From the NCBI GenBank assembly GCA_018064345.1, contig JAGHVK010000066.1, positions 1 to 64,000 of the forward strand: a stretch of DNA of 64,000 nucleotides, written 5' to 3'. This DNA comes from Candidatus Cacconaster merdequi (GTDB lineage: Bacteria; Bacteroidota; Bacteroidia; Bacteroidales; UBA932). The notes under the pieces were generated by a model that saw only the letters and a program-made list of their open reading frames with translations, was not told where the DNA came from and ran no database searches. Made by a program: the position numbers and the translations under genes. Every line of letters starts with the position of its first letter. Within the stretch, counting starts at the first letter, position 1. Shown here piece after piece: positions 43,796 to 52,730 of the stretch.

Positions 43796-45816
43796 AGTTG
43801 AAAGTTCATTGTCAATGTCAGGCGGAAGTTGGTACCCGGCATCGGATAGCAGCGTACCACTTCGTATTGTTGGTTGAATAAGTTGTTTATTTCGGCAGCA
43901 ACCTTGAACAGATTGTTCCACAGAGAGAATGTTCGTGAGAATGATACGTCGCTGGTATACCAGGGCTGCTCGTGGTTTTCAGGAATGTTGGCGGAAGCAT
44001 TGTATCTTTCCCCCGTATAGATGAAGCTGTAGTTGAAATTCCATTGCTTATAGGTGATTCCAGCCGAAAGGGATCCGCTGTGCCAGGGTATGTAAGGAAT
44101 CTGATGCTTGTACCATTGACTTTCAGGATTGGTGCAGTCCTGGGCTTTCTGGAAAGTGTAGTTCAGATGTATGTCCGAAGACAGATTGTCGTTGAAGACA
44201 AGATTTGAAGACAGTGTAACATCGGCGCCCTTTATCAGGACAAGGCCGAGATTTATCATCGTCCACTGGAACTGGTTTGAGGTTGGAGTGGCTATTATCT
44301 TGTCATTCACTTTGTTATAGTAGGCATCAACAGATGCTTTCACATTTCTCAGGAGACTCTCCTTCCAATTGACTGAATAAGTCACCCCAATATTGTACTG
44401 TGTGGAGGATTCCGGTTTCAGGTTCTTGTTGCCCACAAAGGTGTAATAGAGGTCGTTCAGAGTAGGCATACGGAATACATCTTTGTAAAAGGCCCTGAAG
44501 GAGAGGTCTATGTCATCGAAAGGCAGAATCTGCAACACTACTGTTGGAGAAAGACGCTTTTTCCTGCCCGCAGCCTTACCGGATTTTGCGGAATCATTCA
44601 CGTATGTGTACAGCCCGCTTGCCTGGAATTTGATTTTCCTGAAGTTGAAAGAGGTGGCCATTGCTGCCAGAAGGGTGTTGCGTGAAGGAAAGACAAACTC
44701 GGCGAGGTCGGCGTCAAGAGTATTGTACTGCCAGTCTGTTGCAATGCTGATATCCCACCATTCAAAAAATGAAAATTCGTGGGAAAGACTTGCATAGGCC
44801 TCCTGCTGCCGATAGCGGTTTTCGACGTGCATAGTGGTGGCTTCTGGCCTGGGATCGGAGAGATAATGCAGATAATTGTATGAATACTTGATACTTGCAT
44901 TCAACCGGTACTTTTCCCATTGTTTATACAGGGATCCTTGCGTGAAGAAATCAGTGTCCCATTGCCGGTCTTCGTGACGGAATTTCCCTGGTTCTTCCCG
45001 TACGACGGCTCCGGGATAGCCCCTCTGCGAATCATAAAAATAGACTCTCGCCCTCCATTCCCCGTCATTGATGGTTCCGAAGAGACCCTCTTCCAGGCGG
45101 ACAGCGCTTACATCACCGTTGCGGCGTATGTCCGAAGCACTGTATCCGTCCTTCGTGGCGTAGGTGAAACGGTACTTTCCCGTTGTGTTCAAGTATTCTG
45201 CGTTGAAGGAACTCGATACGTTTTTTCCCAATTTCTGTTCCCAAAGAACGGACGGGTTGAAAGTTCCAAAGGAGCCACCGCTCAGGCGGGCCTTGAAGTG
45301 GCTGCTGCTTTTTTCGGAGAATGACGGAGCTTTTGCCCTCAGATAGACGGCACTTGCCGACGCATAGTCCTTGGCTGACTGCAATGTGCTGCTTTTCTGT
45401 CCATTGTAGAGAGTTATGGACTCAAGGTTCTCAAGAGAATATTTCCCCAGGTCAATCTGCCCGTTCTGAGCATTGCCGAGTTGCACTCCGTCGTAGAAAA
45501 CACCTACGTGCTGGGTCCCCATACTGCGCACGTTGATTGTCTTCAGTCCTCCGACTCCACCGTAATCCTTGACCTGTATGCCTGAGAAATAACGGATGGC
45601 ATCGGCTACAGAGTGAGAGCCGAGCCTTTTGATCTCATCCCCCCTGATTGATTGGGCAGGGATGATTTTGTCGGACTGCCGGTAGGCAACCACGACCGAT
45701 TCATTCAGGCAGAGAGTCGAATCCGGGCAGTCAGGGACATACTGAGCAAAGGCGGCATTGGTGCAGACCGTCAGAAGGCTTATCGCCAGAATAAGTGCAA
45801 AGGAGTATCTGTGCAT
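43792..45816 (-). CDS. btuB: TonB-dependent cobalamin receptor
   Basis: A 674-residue outer-membrane barrel with a Sec signal (to about residue 24, NAAFAQ). It has a TonB-box-like ESVVVAY and a plug domain (HSVADAIRYFSGIQVKDYGGVGGLKTINVRSMGTQHVGVFYDGVQLG). The barrel ends LTMNFQL with the C-terminal aromatic pattern. It imports cobalamin with BtuG and the ABC system encoded after it. It has a strong promoter and a cobalamin riboswitch upstream, so expression should fall when B12 is plentiful. Confidence 0.88.
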   Translation of the reverse strand: MHRYSFALILAISLLTVCTNAAFAQYVPDCPDSTLCLNESVVVAYRQSDKIIPAQSIRGDEIKRLGSHSVADAIRYFSGIQVKDYGGVGGLKTINVRSMGTQHVGVFYDGVQLGNAQNGQIDLGKYSLENLESITLYNGQKSSTLQSAKDYASASAVYLRAKAPSFSEKSSSHFKARLSGGSFGTFNPSVLWEQKLGKNVSSSFNAEYLNTTGKYRFTYATKDGYSASDIRRNGDVSAVRLEEGLFGTINDGEWRARVYFYDSQRGYPGAVVREEPGKFRHEDRQWDTDFFTQGSLYKQWEKYRLNASIKYSYNYLHYLSDPRPEATTMHVENRYRQQEAYASLSHEFSFFEWWDISIATDWQYNTLDADLAEFVFPSRNTLLAAMATSFNFRKIKFQASGLYTYVNDSAKSGKAAGRKKRLSPTVVLQILPFDDIDLSFRAFYKDVFRMPTLNDLYYTFVGNKNLKPESSTQYNIGVTYSVNWKESLLRNVKASVDAYYNKVNDKIIATPTSNQFQWTMINLGLVLIKGADVTLSSNLVFNDNLSSDIHLNYTFQKAQDCTNPESQWYKHQIPYIPWHSGSLSAGITYKQWNFNYSFIYTGERYNASANIPENHEQPWYTSDVSFSRTFSLWNNLFKVAAEINNLFNQQYEVVRCYPMPGTNFRLTLTMNFQL

Positions 45817-45861
45817 CTATTCGTTCCGTTCTCCGCGGAAAACAAAAGTAAAAAAATAATT

Positions 45862-46000
45862 GGCGGCAGGTTTTCTGACTTGTCCATTCCGACGCCTTCC
45901 CAGGCATTGCCCAGTGGCTTATGAAAGCCGGAACTTTTATGGACTCACAGCAGCGGGAACTGTTCAGGATTTCAACCTGATTCCCTTTCCACCAAGAATA
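45862..46000 (-). promoter_or_regulatory. Cobalamin riboswitch
   Basis: On the minus strand, in order: GGTGGAAAGGGAATCAGGTTG, GAAATCCTGAACAGTTCCCGC and GCTGTGAGTC, then GCCACTGGGC (B12-box region, 45909-45918), CCTGGGAAGGCGTCGG, and AAGTCAGAAAACCTGCC near the 3' end. These are the conserved blocks of the adenosylcobalamin class. It lies in the btuB leader, about 45 nt before the start codon. Confidence 0.93.
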
Positions 46001-46005
46001 CGGCA

Positions 46006-46036
46006 CAAAGCTAGACAGTCTTTTCTTGTTTTGCAA
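46006..46036 (-). promoter_or_regulatory. Promoter of the cobalamin operon
   Basis: On the minus strand TTG (46036-46034), 20 nt, TAGCTTTG (46013-46006). Elements and spacing match the Bacteroidetes consensus. It puts the transcription start at about 46000, the beginning of the riboswitch. Confidence 0.75.
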
Positions 46037-46045
46037 GATTATTGT

Positions 46046-46053
46046 TACTTTTG
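46046..46053 (+). promoter_or_regulatory. -7 box of the phosphate transport operon
   Basis: TACTTTTG is an exact TAnnTTTG, 21 nt before the start codon at 46075. TTG at 46026-46028 is 17 nt upstream, a little close. The promoter is divergent from, and partly overlaps, that of btuB. Confidence 0.5.
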
Positions 46054-46074
46054 CCGCATTAAACATTTTGGGAT

Positions 46075-46725
46075 ATGAATTTGGACAGAATCCTTCAGAT
46101 ATTTGTGGTAAAGGAGAAAAAGTTCTTTCCTCTTTACATACAGCAGACAGAAAACATTGTGAAGGCAGCACAGCTGCTCTGCGACATAACCAAAGAAGAT
46201 GATGCGGATGAAAGGCATGTCCTTGCCCACCGTATCAAGGAGTGTGAAACTGTTGGAGACCGTATCACTGACAGGATAGTGGATGAATTGTTCAATTCGT
46301 TCGTCACTCCGTTCGAAAGAGAGGATGTCCACCAGCTTGCAGAGGATTTTGATACTTTCCTCGACAGTATCCGTGACGCGTCCAAGAAAATTTCCATATA
46401 TCAGCCTAAAAAGTCCAGCCATAAGATCAACGAAATAGCTGAATATATCCTGAAAGATGCAGAGCTCTTCCTTGAAATGGCTCACAATTTTGAAAATATG
46501 CGTTCGGATGCGAAGCTGATAGACAGGCTTTGCGACCAGGTCAAGGAGAACGAGCATATAGTGGATGACATTTACGAGTCCTATATGAGCACGCTTTTCG
46601 AAAAGGAGCAGAATGCGGTCGAACTGGTCAAGAAGAAGAACATTGCTCAGGCGATAGAAGATACATCAGACATAGCGAAGTCGGTATCCAACACTGTTCG
46701 CAGCATCGCAGTCAAGATGGCCTGA
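46075..46725 (+). CDS. DUF47/PhoU-like phosphate transport regulator
   Basis: A 216-residue all-helical protein of the DUF47 (PitR/YkaA) family. Segments such as ECETVGDRITDRIVDELFNSFVTPFEREDVHQLAEDFDTFLDSI carry the metal-binding helix pattern of PhoU relatives. The next gene, 4 nt away, encodes a PiT phosphate transporter, the standard partner. It probably gates the transporter or signals phosphate. It is cytosolic. Confidence 0.9.
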   Translation: MNLDRILQIFVVKEKKFFPLYIQQTENIVKAAQLLCDITKEDDADERHVLAHRIKECETVGDRITDRIVDELFNSFVTPFEREDVHQLAEDFDTFLDSIRDASKKISIYQPKKSSHKINEIAEYILKDAELFLEMAHNFENMRSDAKLIDRLCDQVKENEHIVDDIYESYMSTLFEKEQNAVELVKKKNIAQAIEDTSDIAKSVSNTVRSIAVKMA

Positions 46726-46729
46726 TGAT

Positions 46730-47791
46730 ATGGTTGCAATAGTCATAATAGCAGCGGTAATCGCTCTGGCGTTCAACTTTATGAACGGAATGAACGATGC
46801 TGCCAACGCGATAGCCACAGTGGTGGCTACGAGGGCTCTTCCGGCTAAGCACGCCGTATATTGGGCGGGCCTTTGGATATTTGCTGCCTGTCTCACCTTC
46901 TTCTTTATGGAACCGGGGGTTGCAAAGACCATGGGCCGGGGAATCGTCGAGGAATCGTGCATAGACCAATATGTGATTCTGGCGGCATTGCTCGGCTCGG
47001 TGATATGGATATACACCTGTACGATGATGGGTCTGCCTATCTCCGCTTCGCATGCACTTATCGGCGGTCTGATCGGGCCTGTCTGGTTCGTATATGGAAG
47101 TTCATACCTGATTGGCAGCGGAATAGGTCAGATTCTGCTTTTCATAGTGGTTTCACCTTTGATAGGCCTTGTCCTCGGCTTTGCTTTGCATTGCATATTC
47201 ATGGCCATCTTCAAGTTCACAAAGACCCACCCTCACTCCAATGACAGGGTCTTCCGTAAACTGCAGCTTGCCTCTTCGGCGTTGTTTTCATTCAGTTTCG
47301 GCCTCAATGACGGACAGAAGACGATGGGAGTGATAGCTATACTTCTTTCCACGGCTCTCGCGCAAAGGCCTGACAACGGACTTTTCCAGATTCTCTACAA
47401 TGTGGATGAAGGGCAGTTCGTTCCTTACTGGCTTATGATTGTGTCCTATCTTCTCATCTCTCTCGGTACGGTGATAGGAGGATGGAAAGTCATAAAGACT
47501 CTTGGCAGCGGCCTTGCCAAAGTCACTCCGCTGACAGGTTTCTGCTCTGAGATTTCCGGATCGGCGACTCTCATAATCACCGCTCTTCTCGGTATTCCGG
47601 TTTCGACCACTCATACTGTAACCGGTGCAATTGTAGGTACGGGCCTGACCCGTGGGGTGAAGAGTGTGAAGTGGAGTACGGCCAAGAGCATCATCTGGGC
47701 TTGGATAATCACTATCCCGGCTACTATCATAGTGTCTGGTCTTATTTATTTGCTGATGGTATTATGCGGGGCTCCGGTAAAGGTTCTGTAA
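46730..47791 (+). CDS. Inorganic phosphate transporter, PiT family
   Basis: A 353-residue permease with about ten membrane helices. The PiT signature occurs twice: FNFMNGMNDAANAIATVVATRAL near the start, and FSFGLNDGQKTMGVI in the second half with GIPVSTTHTVTGAIVG. It moves phosphate with H+ or Na+. It is coupled to the DUF47 protein. Its 3' end overlaps the EamA transporter gene by 28 nt. Confidence 0.93.
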   Translation: MVAIVIIAAVIALAFNFMNGMNDAANAIATVVATRALPAKHAVYWAGLWIFAACLTFFFMEPGVAKTMGRGIVEESCIDQYVILAALLGSVIWIYTCTMMGLPISASHALIGGLIGPVWFVYGSSYLIGSGIGQILLFIVVSPLIGLVLGFALHCIFMAIFKFTKTHPHSNDRVFRKLQLASSALFSFSFGLNDGQKTMGVIAILLSTALAQRPDNGLFQILYNVDEGQFVPYWLMIVSYLLISLGTVIGGWKVIKTLGSGLAKVTPLTGFCSEISGSATLIITALLGIPVSTTHTVTGAIVGTGLTRGVKSVKWSTAKSIIWAWIITIPATIIVSGLIYLLMVLCGAPVKVL

Positions 47792-48669
47792 CAGGATTTA
47801 TCCTGGCGATGCTTTCTTCATCGCTTTTCGGGTTGATTCCGTTGTTCTCCATGCCTTCGATGAATGCGGGCATATCGGTCAATTCGCTATTGGTCTACAG
47901 ATACGTTTCAGCAACTCTCCTGATGGGCTTGTTTGCGTTGATTCGTGGAAAAAGTCTGAAGATCGGTGTAAAGGATCTGGGAATCGTATTCCTCGTCTCA
48001 ATGGGATATGCGGAAACTTCCAATTGCCTGACAACCTCTTTCACTTATATGCCGAGTGGCATAGCCACGACCATCTTCTTCCTTTTCCCTGTTTTCGTCG
48101 CATTGATGATGGTTCTCTTCTTCAAGGAGAAGTTCTCGTGGAACGTGGCGATTGCAGGAGGTATGGCCCTTTTCGGAGTATTCCTTCTTGAGGGCACCGG
48201 ACCTGTCGGTTCCGTGAGTGTGAAAGGACTGCTCTATGTTTCAGGCGCAGTTCTCTGTTATGCAGCCTACATAGTGTTTCTCAACCATACGCGTGCCAGA
48301 TATCTTGACAGTTCAACGACCACTTTCTATGTCTTTCTGAGCACTCTGGTGTTTGTTGTCGCAAAACTTCTGATCAATGACGGATTCCATCTCGACCCAA
48401 TTCCGAATGTCCATATCGGTGTGAACGTTTTGTTCCTCGGAGCTCTTTCTACGTTTGCAGCTGATTATCTGCTGATATATGCAACAAGGAAGATTGGAAG
48501 CACGAACACTGCTCTTCTCGGCTGTATGGAGTCCGTTGTGGCCTACATTGTCGGAGTCCTCGTCTTCAGTGAAACGTTCAAGCTCGTTCATGTCCTCGGA
48601 ATTCTTGCGATTCTCGGCTCTGCCGTATTGGTGATAATGACGAGGAGCCGTATCAAAGGGGAGAGGTAG
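47764..48669 (+). CDS. EamA-type (DMT superfamily) transporter
   Basis: The start is at ATG 47764 (MRGSGKGSVTGFILAM), giving 301 residues and an EamA repeat pair; a start further upstream would run in the PiT gene and read as nonsense. Ten hydrophobic segments are visible. The second EamA repeat is at about 160-295, including LLGCMESVVAYIVGVLVFSETF. The substrate, a small metabolite or amino acid, is unknown. The 28-nt overlap with the PiT gene suggests co-transcription. Confidence 0.85.
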   Translation: MRGSGKGSVTGFILAMLSSSLFGLIPLFSMPSMNAGISVNSLLVYRYVSATLLMGLFALIRGKSLKIGVKDLGIVFLVSMGYAETSNCLTTSFTYMPSGIATTIFFLFPVFVALMMVLFFKEKFSWNVAIAGGMALFGVFLLEGTGPVGSVSVKGLLYVSGAVLCYAAYIVFLNHTRARYLDSSTTTFYVFLSTLVFVVAKLLINDGFHLDPIPNVHIGVNVLFLGALSTFAADYLLIYATRKIGSTNTALLGCMESVVAYIVGVLVFSETFKLVHVLGILAILGSAVLVIMTRSRIKGER

Positions 48670-48690
48670 AACCATTTCGAAACAGGTTTT
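48668..48690 (+). repeat. Short hairpin repeat, copy 6
   Basis: AGAACC (48668-48673) pairs with GGTTTT (48685-48690; two G-U pairs) around ATTTCGAAACA. It begins in the TAG stop of the EamA gene and ends immediately before the ATG of the next gene. It would thus hide that gene's ribosome-binding region when folded. Confidence 0.65.
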
Positions 48691-49848
48691 ATGCTTGCGA
48701 CTGTCATATACATACTGTTGTTCCTTCTTTGCCCTGCCTTGGTGCTGTGGCTTTGCAACAGGGTCAAAGTCCTCTCGACAATAGGCCCCATACTGATTTT
48801 GTATGTGATAGGAATTGCTTTGGGTAATCTGTGGAAGCCAGAGGGTCTTCCTCAGGTGCAGGATCTGCTCAGCAGTGCAATGGTCCCTCTTGCCATCCCG
48901 CTGATGCTTTTCGGCTGTACTTTCAGAAAAGGAGAAACCCGGTCTCAGGTGCTTGCCCTTGTAACCGGCCTTGTGTCCGTATGTATTGCAGTGATTGCAG
49001 GGTATCTGCTCTTCGGCAGGAGCATAAGCGGCGGTCCGCAGATTGGTGGGATGCTTACCGGCGTCTATACGGGAGGGACCATCAATCTTGCAGCTCTCAA
49101 AACAATGCTTGACGTTCCTGATGAGGAGTATATTCTCCTCAATTCGTACGATATGATAATAAGTTTCCTCTATCTTGCATTCCTTCTTGCCGTGGGTATC
49201 AAGTTGTTCCGCAGGTTCCTCCCGAACGGGGCCTTTTCTGTCGGCCAGGACGATATGTCTGAGATAAAGGAGGAACTGGACAAAGCGAAAGCCAATCCTT
49301 ACAAAGGCCTTTTCACAAAAGCAGGCCTCAAGGATGCCGGATACCTTCTTGGAGCCACGCTGATTATCGTGGGCGTTTCGGCAGGGCTTGGCCTTTTGGC
49401 AGGGGACAAGTGGTTCATGGTCGTGCTGATACTCACACTCACGACATTGGGAATCGGAGCTTCCTTCGTTCCGGCGATAAGGACAAAGAAATACGGGTAT
49501 GATATCGGGATGTACTTCATATACATATTCTGTATGGTTGTCGCTTCCATGGCTGACCTGAGCAAACTGGATTTAGCCGGCGGTGTGAACATGCTGGCCT
49601 ATCTTGCCCTGGTAATATTCGGCTCTCTCTTTCTACAGGTTGTCTTCGCGAAGATTTTCAGGATTGATTCCGATACGATGGTTGTCTCTTCCGTGGCATA
49701 TATATGCTCCCCACCGTTCGTACCGATGATTGCCGCCGCGATGAAGAACAGGCGTGTGCTTGTCGCAGGTCTCTCGATAGGAATCTTCGGATACGCAATA
49801 GGCAATTACCTCGGATTCCTCATCTGCGAATTGTTGAAGATGCTGTAG
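48691..49848 (+). CDS. DUF819-family membrane protein
   Basis: A 385-residue integral membrane protein with about ten helices and an inverted-repeat organisation. The characteristic segment GGTINLAALKTMLDVPDEEYIL and a matching later region identify DUF819 (YjcL-like). A charged cytoplasmic loop is at about 190-205 (EIKEELDKAKANPY). The transported compound is unknown. The ATG start directly follows the hairpin repeat. Confidence 0.85.
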   Translation: MLATVIYILLFLLCPALVLWLCNRVKVLSTIGPILILYVIGIALGNLWKPEGLPQVQDLLSSAMVPLAIPLMLFGCTFRKGETRSQVLALVTGLVSVCIAVIAGYLLFGRSISGGPQIGGMLTGVYTGGTINLAALKTMLDVPDEEYILLNSYDMIISFLYLAFLLAVGIKLFRRFLPNGAFSVGQDDMSEIKEELDKAKANPYKGLFTKAGLKDAGYLLGATLIIVGVSAGLGLLAGDKWFMVVLILTLTTLGIGASFVPAIRTKKYGYDIGMYFIYIFCMVVASMADLSKLDLAGGVNMLAYLALVIFGSLFLQVVFAKIFRIDSDTMVVSSVAYICSPPFVPMIAAAMKNRRVLVAGLSIGIFGYAIGNYLGFLICELLKML

Positions 49849-49895
49849 GAATCCATTTCAAAACAGGTTCCAGGAACCATCACAAAACAAGTTCC
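49848..49895 (+). repeat. Tandem pair of short hairpin repeats, copies 7 and 8
   Basis: Copy 7: GGAATCC (49848-49854) with GGTTCC (49866-49871), loop ATTTCAAAACA. Copy 8: GGAACC (49873-49878) with GTTCC (49891-49895), loop ATCACAAAACAA. The pair begins in the TAG stop codon of the DUF819 gene, between it and the rplC promoter. Two hairpins in a row may stop transcription before the ribosomal block, though there is no T-run. Confidence 0.6.
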
Positions 49896-49950
49896 CGGAT
49901 TCGTCAGTATTTTTTGCCGGTATATAACTGCTTGATTTTTTGCGAATTTA

Positions 49951-49982
49951 TTTGGCATTGAATAAAATTCGCCGTATATTTG
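49951..49982 (+). promoter_or_regulatory. Promoter of the rplC-rpsC ribosomal protein operon
   Basis: TTTG (49951-49954), 20 nt, TATATTTG (49975-49982): a perfect Bacteroidetes promoter. The start would be at about 49989. A 5-bp hairpin (CCGCG 49987-49991 with CGCGG 49999-50003) stands at the very 5' end of the message. Confidence 0.85.
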
Positions 49983-50032
49983 CAGCCCGCGAAAAATGCG
50001 CGGATATAATTAACTTATTAGTTTACAATAAA

Positions 50033-50656
50033 ATGCCTGGATTAATTGGTAAAAAAATCGGAATGACTTCCGTGTTCAGTGCTGATGGAAAAAACATTCC
50101 ATGCACTGTTATTGAGGCTGGTCCATGTGTTGTTACGCAAATCCGTACAGTAGAGAAAGATGGTTATGCCGCTGTACAGCTTGCCTATGGCGATACCACA
50201 GAGAAACATGCCAGCAAGGCCCTCAAGGGTCACTTTGAAAAGGCAGGAACCACTCCAAAGAAGAAACTCGTCGAGTTCAAGAACGATTTTCCTATGGAGC
50301 TTAAACTTGGTGACACCATCACTGTTGCAGACCTTTCTGAAGGTGTGAAGTGGGTGGATGTCATCGGAACTTCTAAAGGCCACGGCTTCCAGGGCGTTGT
50401 GAAACGTCACGGATTCCAGGGTGTCGGCGGAAGGACCCACGGTCAGGACGATAGGCTTCGTCACCCTGGTTCTCTCGGCGCATCTTCTTGGCCATCAAGA
50501 GTTTTCAAGGGAATGCGTATGGCCGGCCACATGGGCTGCGACCGCGTGAAGGTGTTCAATCTTGAAGTTCTCAAGGTTATTCCTGAAAACAATCTTCTTA
50601 TTGTCAAAGGCTCTGTTCCAGGAGCCAAAGGTTCTTATGTAATTGTGGAGGACTAA
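50033..50656 (+). CDS. rplC: 50S ribosomal protein L3
   Basis: The start is at ATG 50033 ([11 protein letters not shown]), giving 207 residues; an upstream in-frame ATG at 49940 lies before the promoter. The L3 signature [46 protein letters not shown] is intact. It is the first gene of this operon. The usual neighbour rpsJ (S10) is missing upstream; a transporter gene is there instead. Confidence 0.97.
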   Translation: MPGLIGKKIGMTSVFSADGKNIPCTVIEAGPCVVTQIRTVEKDGYAAVQLAYGDTTEKHASKALKGHFEKAGTTPKKKLVEFKNDFPMELKLGDTITVADLSEGVKWVDVIGTSKGHGFQGVVKRHGFQGVGGRTHGQDDRLRHPGSLGASSWPSRVFKGMRMAGHMGCDRVKVFNLEVLKVIPENNLLIVKGSVPGAKGSYVIVED

Positions 50657-50661
50657 GCGTT

Positions 50662-51288
50662 ATGAAATTGGATGTTCTTAAAATCGATGGTAAAGCTTCC
50701 GGAAAGCAGGTAGAACTTGCAGAGGAAATTTTCGGCATTGAGCCAAGCGACAACGCTATCTATCTTGACGTCAAGCAGTATCTTGCTAACCAGCGTCAGG
50801 GTACTCACAAGACCAAGGACCGCAGTGAGGTTGCATTCAGCACCAAGAAGATGGGTCGCCAGAAAGGCGGCGGAGGAGCACGTCACGGCAGCATCAAGTC
50901 CAACATCTACGTAGGTGGTGGAAACGTCTTCGGACCTAAGCCACGCACATACGGTTTCAAGCTGAACAAGAAAGTGAAGCAGCTCGCCCGCTTCTCTGCC
51001 CTGTCTTACAAGGCAAAGGAGAGCGCAATCACAATGGTTGAGCCGTTCGCAATGGACGCACCTAAGACCAAGGAGTTCATCAAGATTCTTGAGAACCTCA
51101 AGGCTTATGGCAGAAAGACTCTGGTCGTCCTTCCTGAAAATTCAAACAATATTTATCTCTCGTCTCGAAATCTTCCTGAGGTAAAGGTCATCACTGTTGA
51201 CGAAATCAACACCTACGCAATCGTTGATGCAAACCATCTCGTAATGGTTGACGGTGTTCAGGACATTTTGGCTGAAAGACGTAAATAA
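50662..51288 (+). CDS. rplD: 50S ribosomal protein L4
   Basis: A 208-residue L4 of normal length. The rRNA-binding loop is DRSEVAFSTKKMGRQKGGGGARHGSIKSNIYVGGGNVFGPKPRTYGFKLNKK. The C-terminal globular part follows. L4 can regulate its own operon in some bacteria, though no L4-binding leader is recognised here. Six bases separate it from rplC. Confidence 0.97.
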   Translation: MKLDVLKIDGKASGKQVELAEEIFGIEPSDNAIYLDVKQYLANQRQGTHKTKDRSEVAFSTKKMGRQKGGGGARHGSIKSNIYVGGGNVFGPKPRTYGFKLNKKVKQLARFSALSYKAKESAITMVEPFAMDAPKTKEFIKILENLKAYGRKTLVVLPENSNNIYLSSRNLPEVKVITVDEINTYAIVDANHLVMVDGVQDILAERRK

Positions 51289-51301
51289 AACTTAGACGAA
51301 A

Positions 51302-51592
51302 ATGGGAATTTTGATTAAGCCACTCGTAACTGAGAAAATGACGATTCAAGGCGATAAGTTGAATCGCTACGGTTTCGTCGTCGAGCGCGACGCCAACAAA
51401 CTTGAGATCAAGAAGGCTGTCGAGCAGATGTACAGCGTTTCAGTCAAGGAAGTCAATACAGTGAACTACCACGGAAAACGCAGGAGCCGCTACACTAAGA
51501 ACGGTTTGCAGACAGGCCGTACAAACCACTACAAGAAGGCGTTTGTAACACTGGCCGGAGATGACAAGATTGATTTTTATAGCAACATTTAA
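51302..51592 (+). CDS. rplW: 50S ribosomal protein L23
   Basis: A 96-residue L23. [64 protein letters not shown] covers the whole family core and includes the extended loop near the exit tunnel. L23 forms the docking site for SRP and trigger factor. It lies in the standard order between rplD and rplB. Confidence 0.97.
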   Translation: MGILIKPLVTEKMTIQGDKLNRYGFVVERDANKLEIKKAVEQMYSVSVKEVNTVNYHGKRRSRYTKNGLQTGRTNHYKKAFVTLAGDDKIDFYSNI

Positions 51593-51597
51593 GGGCC

Positions 51598-52422
51598 ATG
51601 GCAGTACGTAAATTCAAACCGGTTACTCCCGGTACAAGAAATAAGGCGATAAGCACATTTGAAGAAATCACTTGCACTACCCCTGAAAAGAGCCTCCTCA
51701 GGCCGATTCATTCGTCCGGCGGTCGCAACAACCAGGGTAAGATGACAATGCGCTATCTCGGCGGTGGCCACAAGAAAATGTATCGTGTCATCGATTTCCT
51801 TCGTGACAAGGACGATTACACCGCTATAGTGAAGACTATCGAATACGACCCTAACCGCAGTGCACGCATTGCATTGGTCGTTTATGGTGACGGTGAGAAA
51901 CGTTACATCATCGCTCCTAACGGAATCAAGGTCGGACAGACCATCGCTTCCGGTGCCGGAGTCGCTCCTGAAATAGGTAACGCTCTTCCTCTGTCAGAAA
52001 TTCCGCTCGGTACCCTCGTACACAACATCGAGCTCCGTCCTGGCTGTGGTGCAGCAATGGCACGCAGCGCCGGAACTTTCGCGCAGCTCACTGCACGTGA
52101 AGGCAACCACGCCATCCTCAGACTCCCTTCAGGTGAGACAAGAATGGTTCTCGTTACCTGCCGCGCAACTGTCGGTACTGTATCGAATTCAGACCACAAC
52201 CTTGAATCTGACGGTAAGGCCGGACGTCGTCGCTGGCTGGGCCGCAGACCTCACAACCGTGGTGTTGTAATGAACCCTGTCGATCACCCTATGGGTGGTG
52301 GTGAAGGTCGTGCTTCCGGTGGACACCCACGCTCACGCAAGGGTCTGCCAGCTAAGGGATACAAGACTCGTAACCCTAAGAAGACTTCCAACAAGTTCAT
52401 TATTGAAAGAAGAAAGAAATAA
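51598..52422 (+). CDS. rplB: 50S ribosomal protein L2
   Basis: A 274-residue L2 with the OB/SH3 core. The conserved peptidyl-transferase-proximal segment is [41 protein letters not shown]. The N-terminus [13 protein letters not shown] is standard. It needs no special comment beyond its place in the block. Confidence 0.97.
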   Translation: MAVRKFKPVTPGTRNKAISTFEEITCTTPEKSLLRPIHSSGGRNNQGKMTMRYLGGGHKKMYRVIDFLRDKDDYTAIVKTIEYDPNRSARIALVVYGDGEKRYIIAPNGIKVGQTIASGAGVAPEIGNALPLSEIPLGTLVHNIELRPGCGAAMARSAGTFAQLTAREGNHAILRLPSGETRMVLVTCRATVGTVSNSDHNLESDGKAGRRRWLGRRPHNRGVVMNPVDHPMGGGEGRASGGHPRSRKGLPAKGYKTRNPKKTSNKFIIERRKK

Positions 52423-52443
52423 CGGAATTAAACTTATAAGATT

Positions 52444-52710
52444 ATGAGTCGTTCACTTAGAAAAGGTCCTTACATTCAGGACAGTTTGGAAAAAAGAGTA
52501 CTTGCCATGAATGATGGCAGTATGAAGAAAGAGGTCATCAAGACCTGGTCACGTGCCAGCATGATTTCCCCTGACTTCGTGGGACACACAATCGCTGTTC
52601 ATAATGGCAACAAGTTTGTTCCGGTTTATGTAACAGAGAATATGGTTGGTCACAAGTTGGGCGAATTCGCTCCTACACGTACCTTCAAGGGTCACTCTGG
52701 TAATCGTTAA
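52444..52710 (+). CDS. rpsS: 30S ribosomal protein S19
   Basis: An 88-residue S19: [19 protein letters not shown], then [53 protein letters not shown], the full family signature. It forms the head of the small subunit with S13. The order is as expected. Confidence 0.97.
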   Translation: MSRSLRKGPYIQDSLEKRVLAMNDGSMKKEVIKTWSRASMISPDFVGHTIAVHNGNKFVPVYVTENMVGHKLGEFAPTRTFKGHSGNR

Positions 52711-52730
52711 TATTAAAAAGGGAGATTACA

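Noticed and set aside
46075..46725. DUF47 protein as true PhoU of a Pst system
   Set aside because: No pstSCAB genes are near; the adjoining gene is a PiT permease, the usual DUF47 partner.
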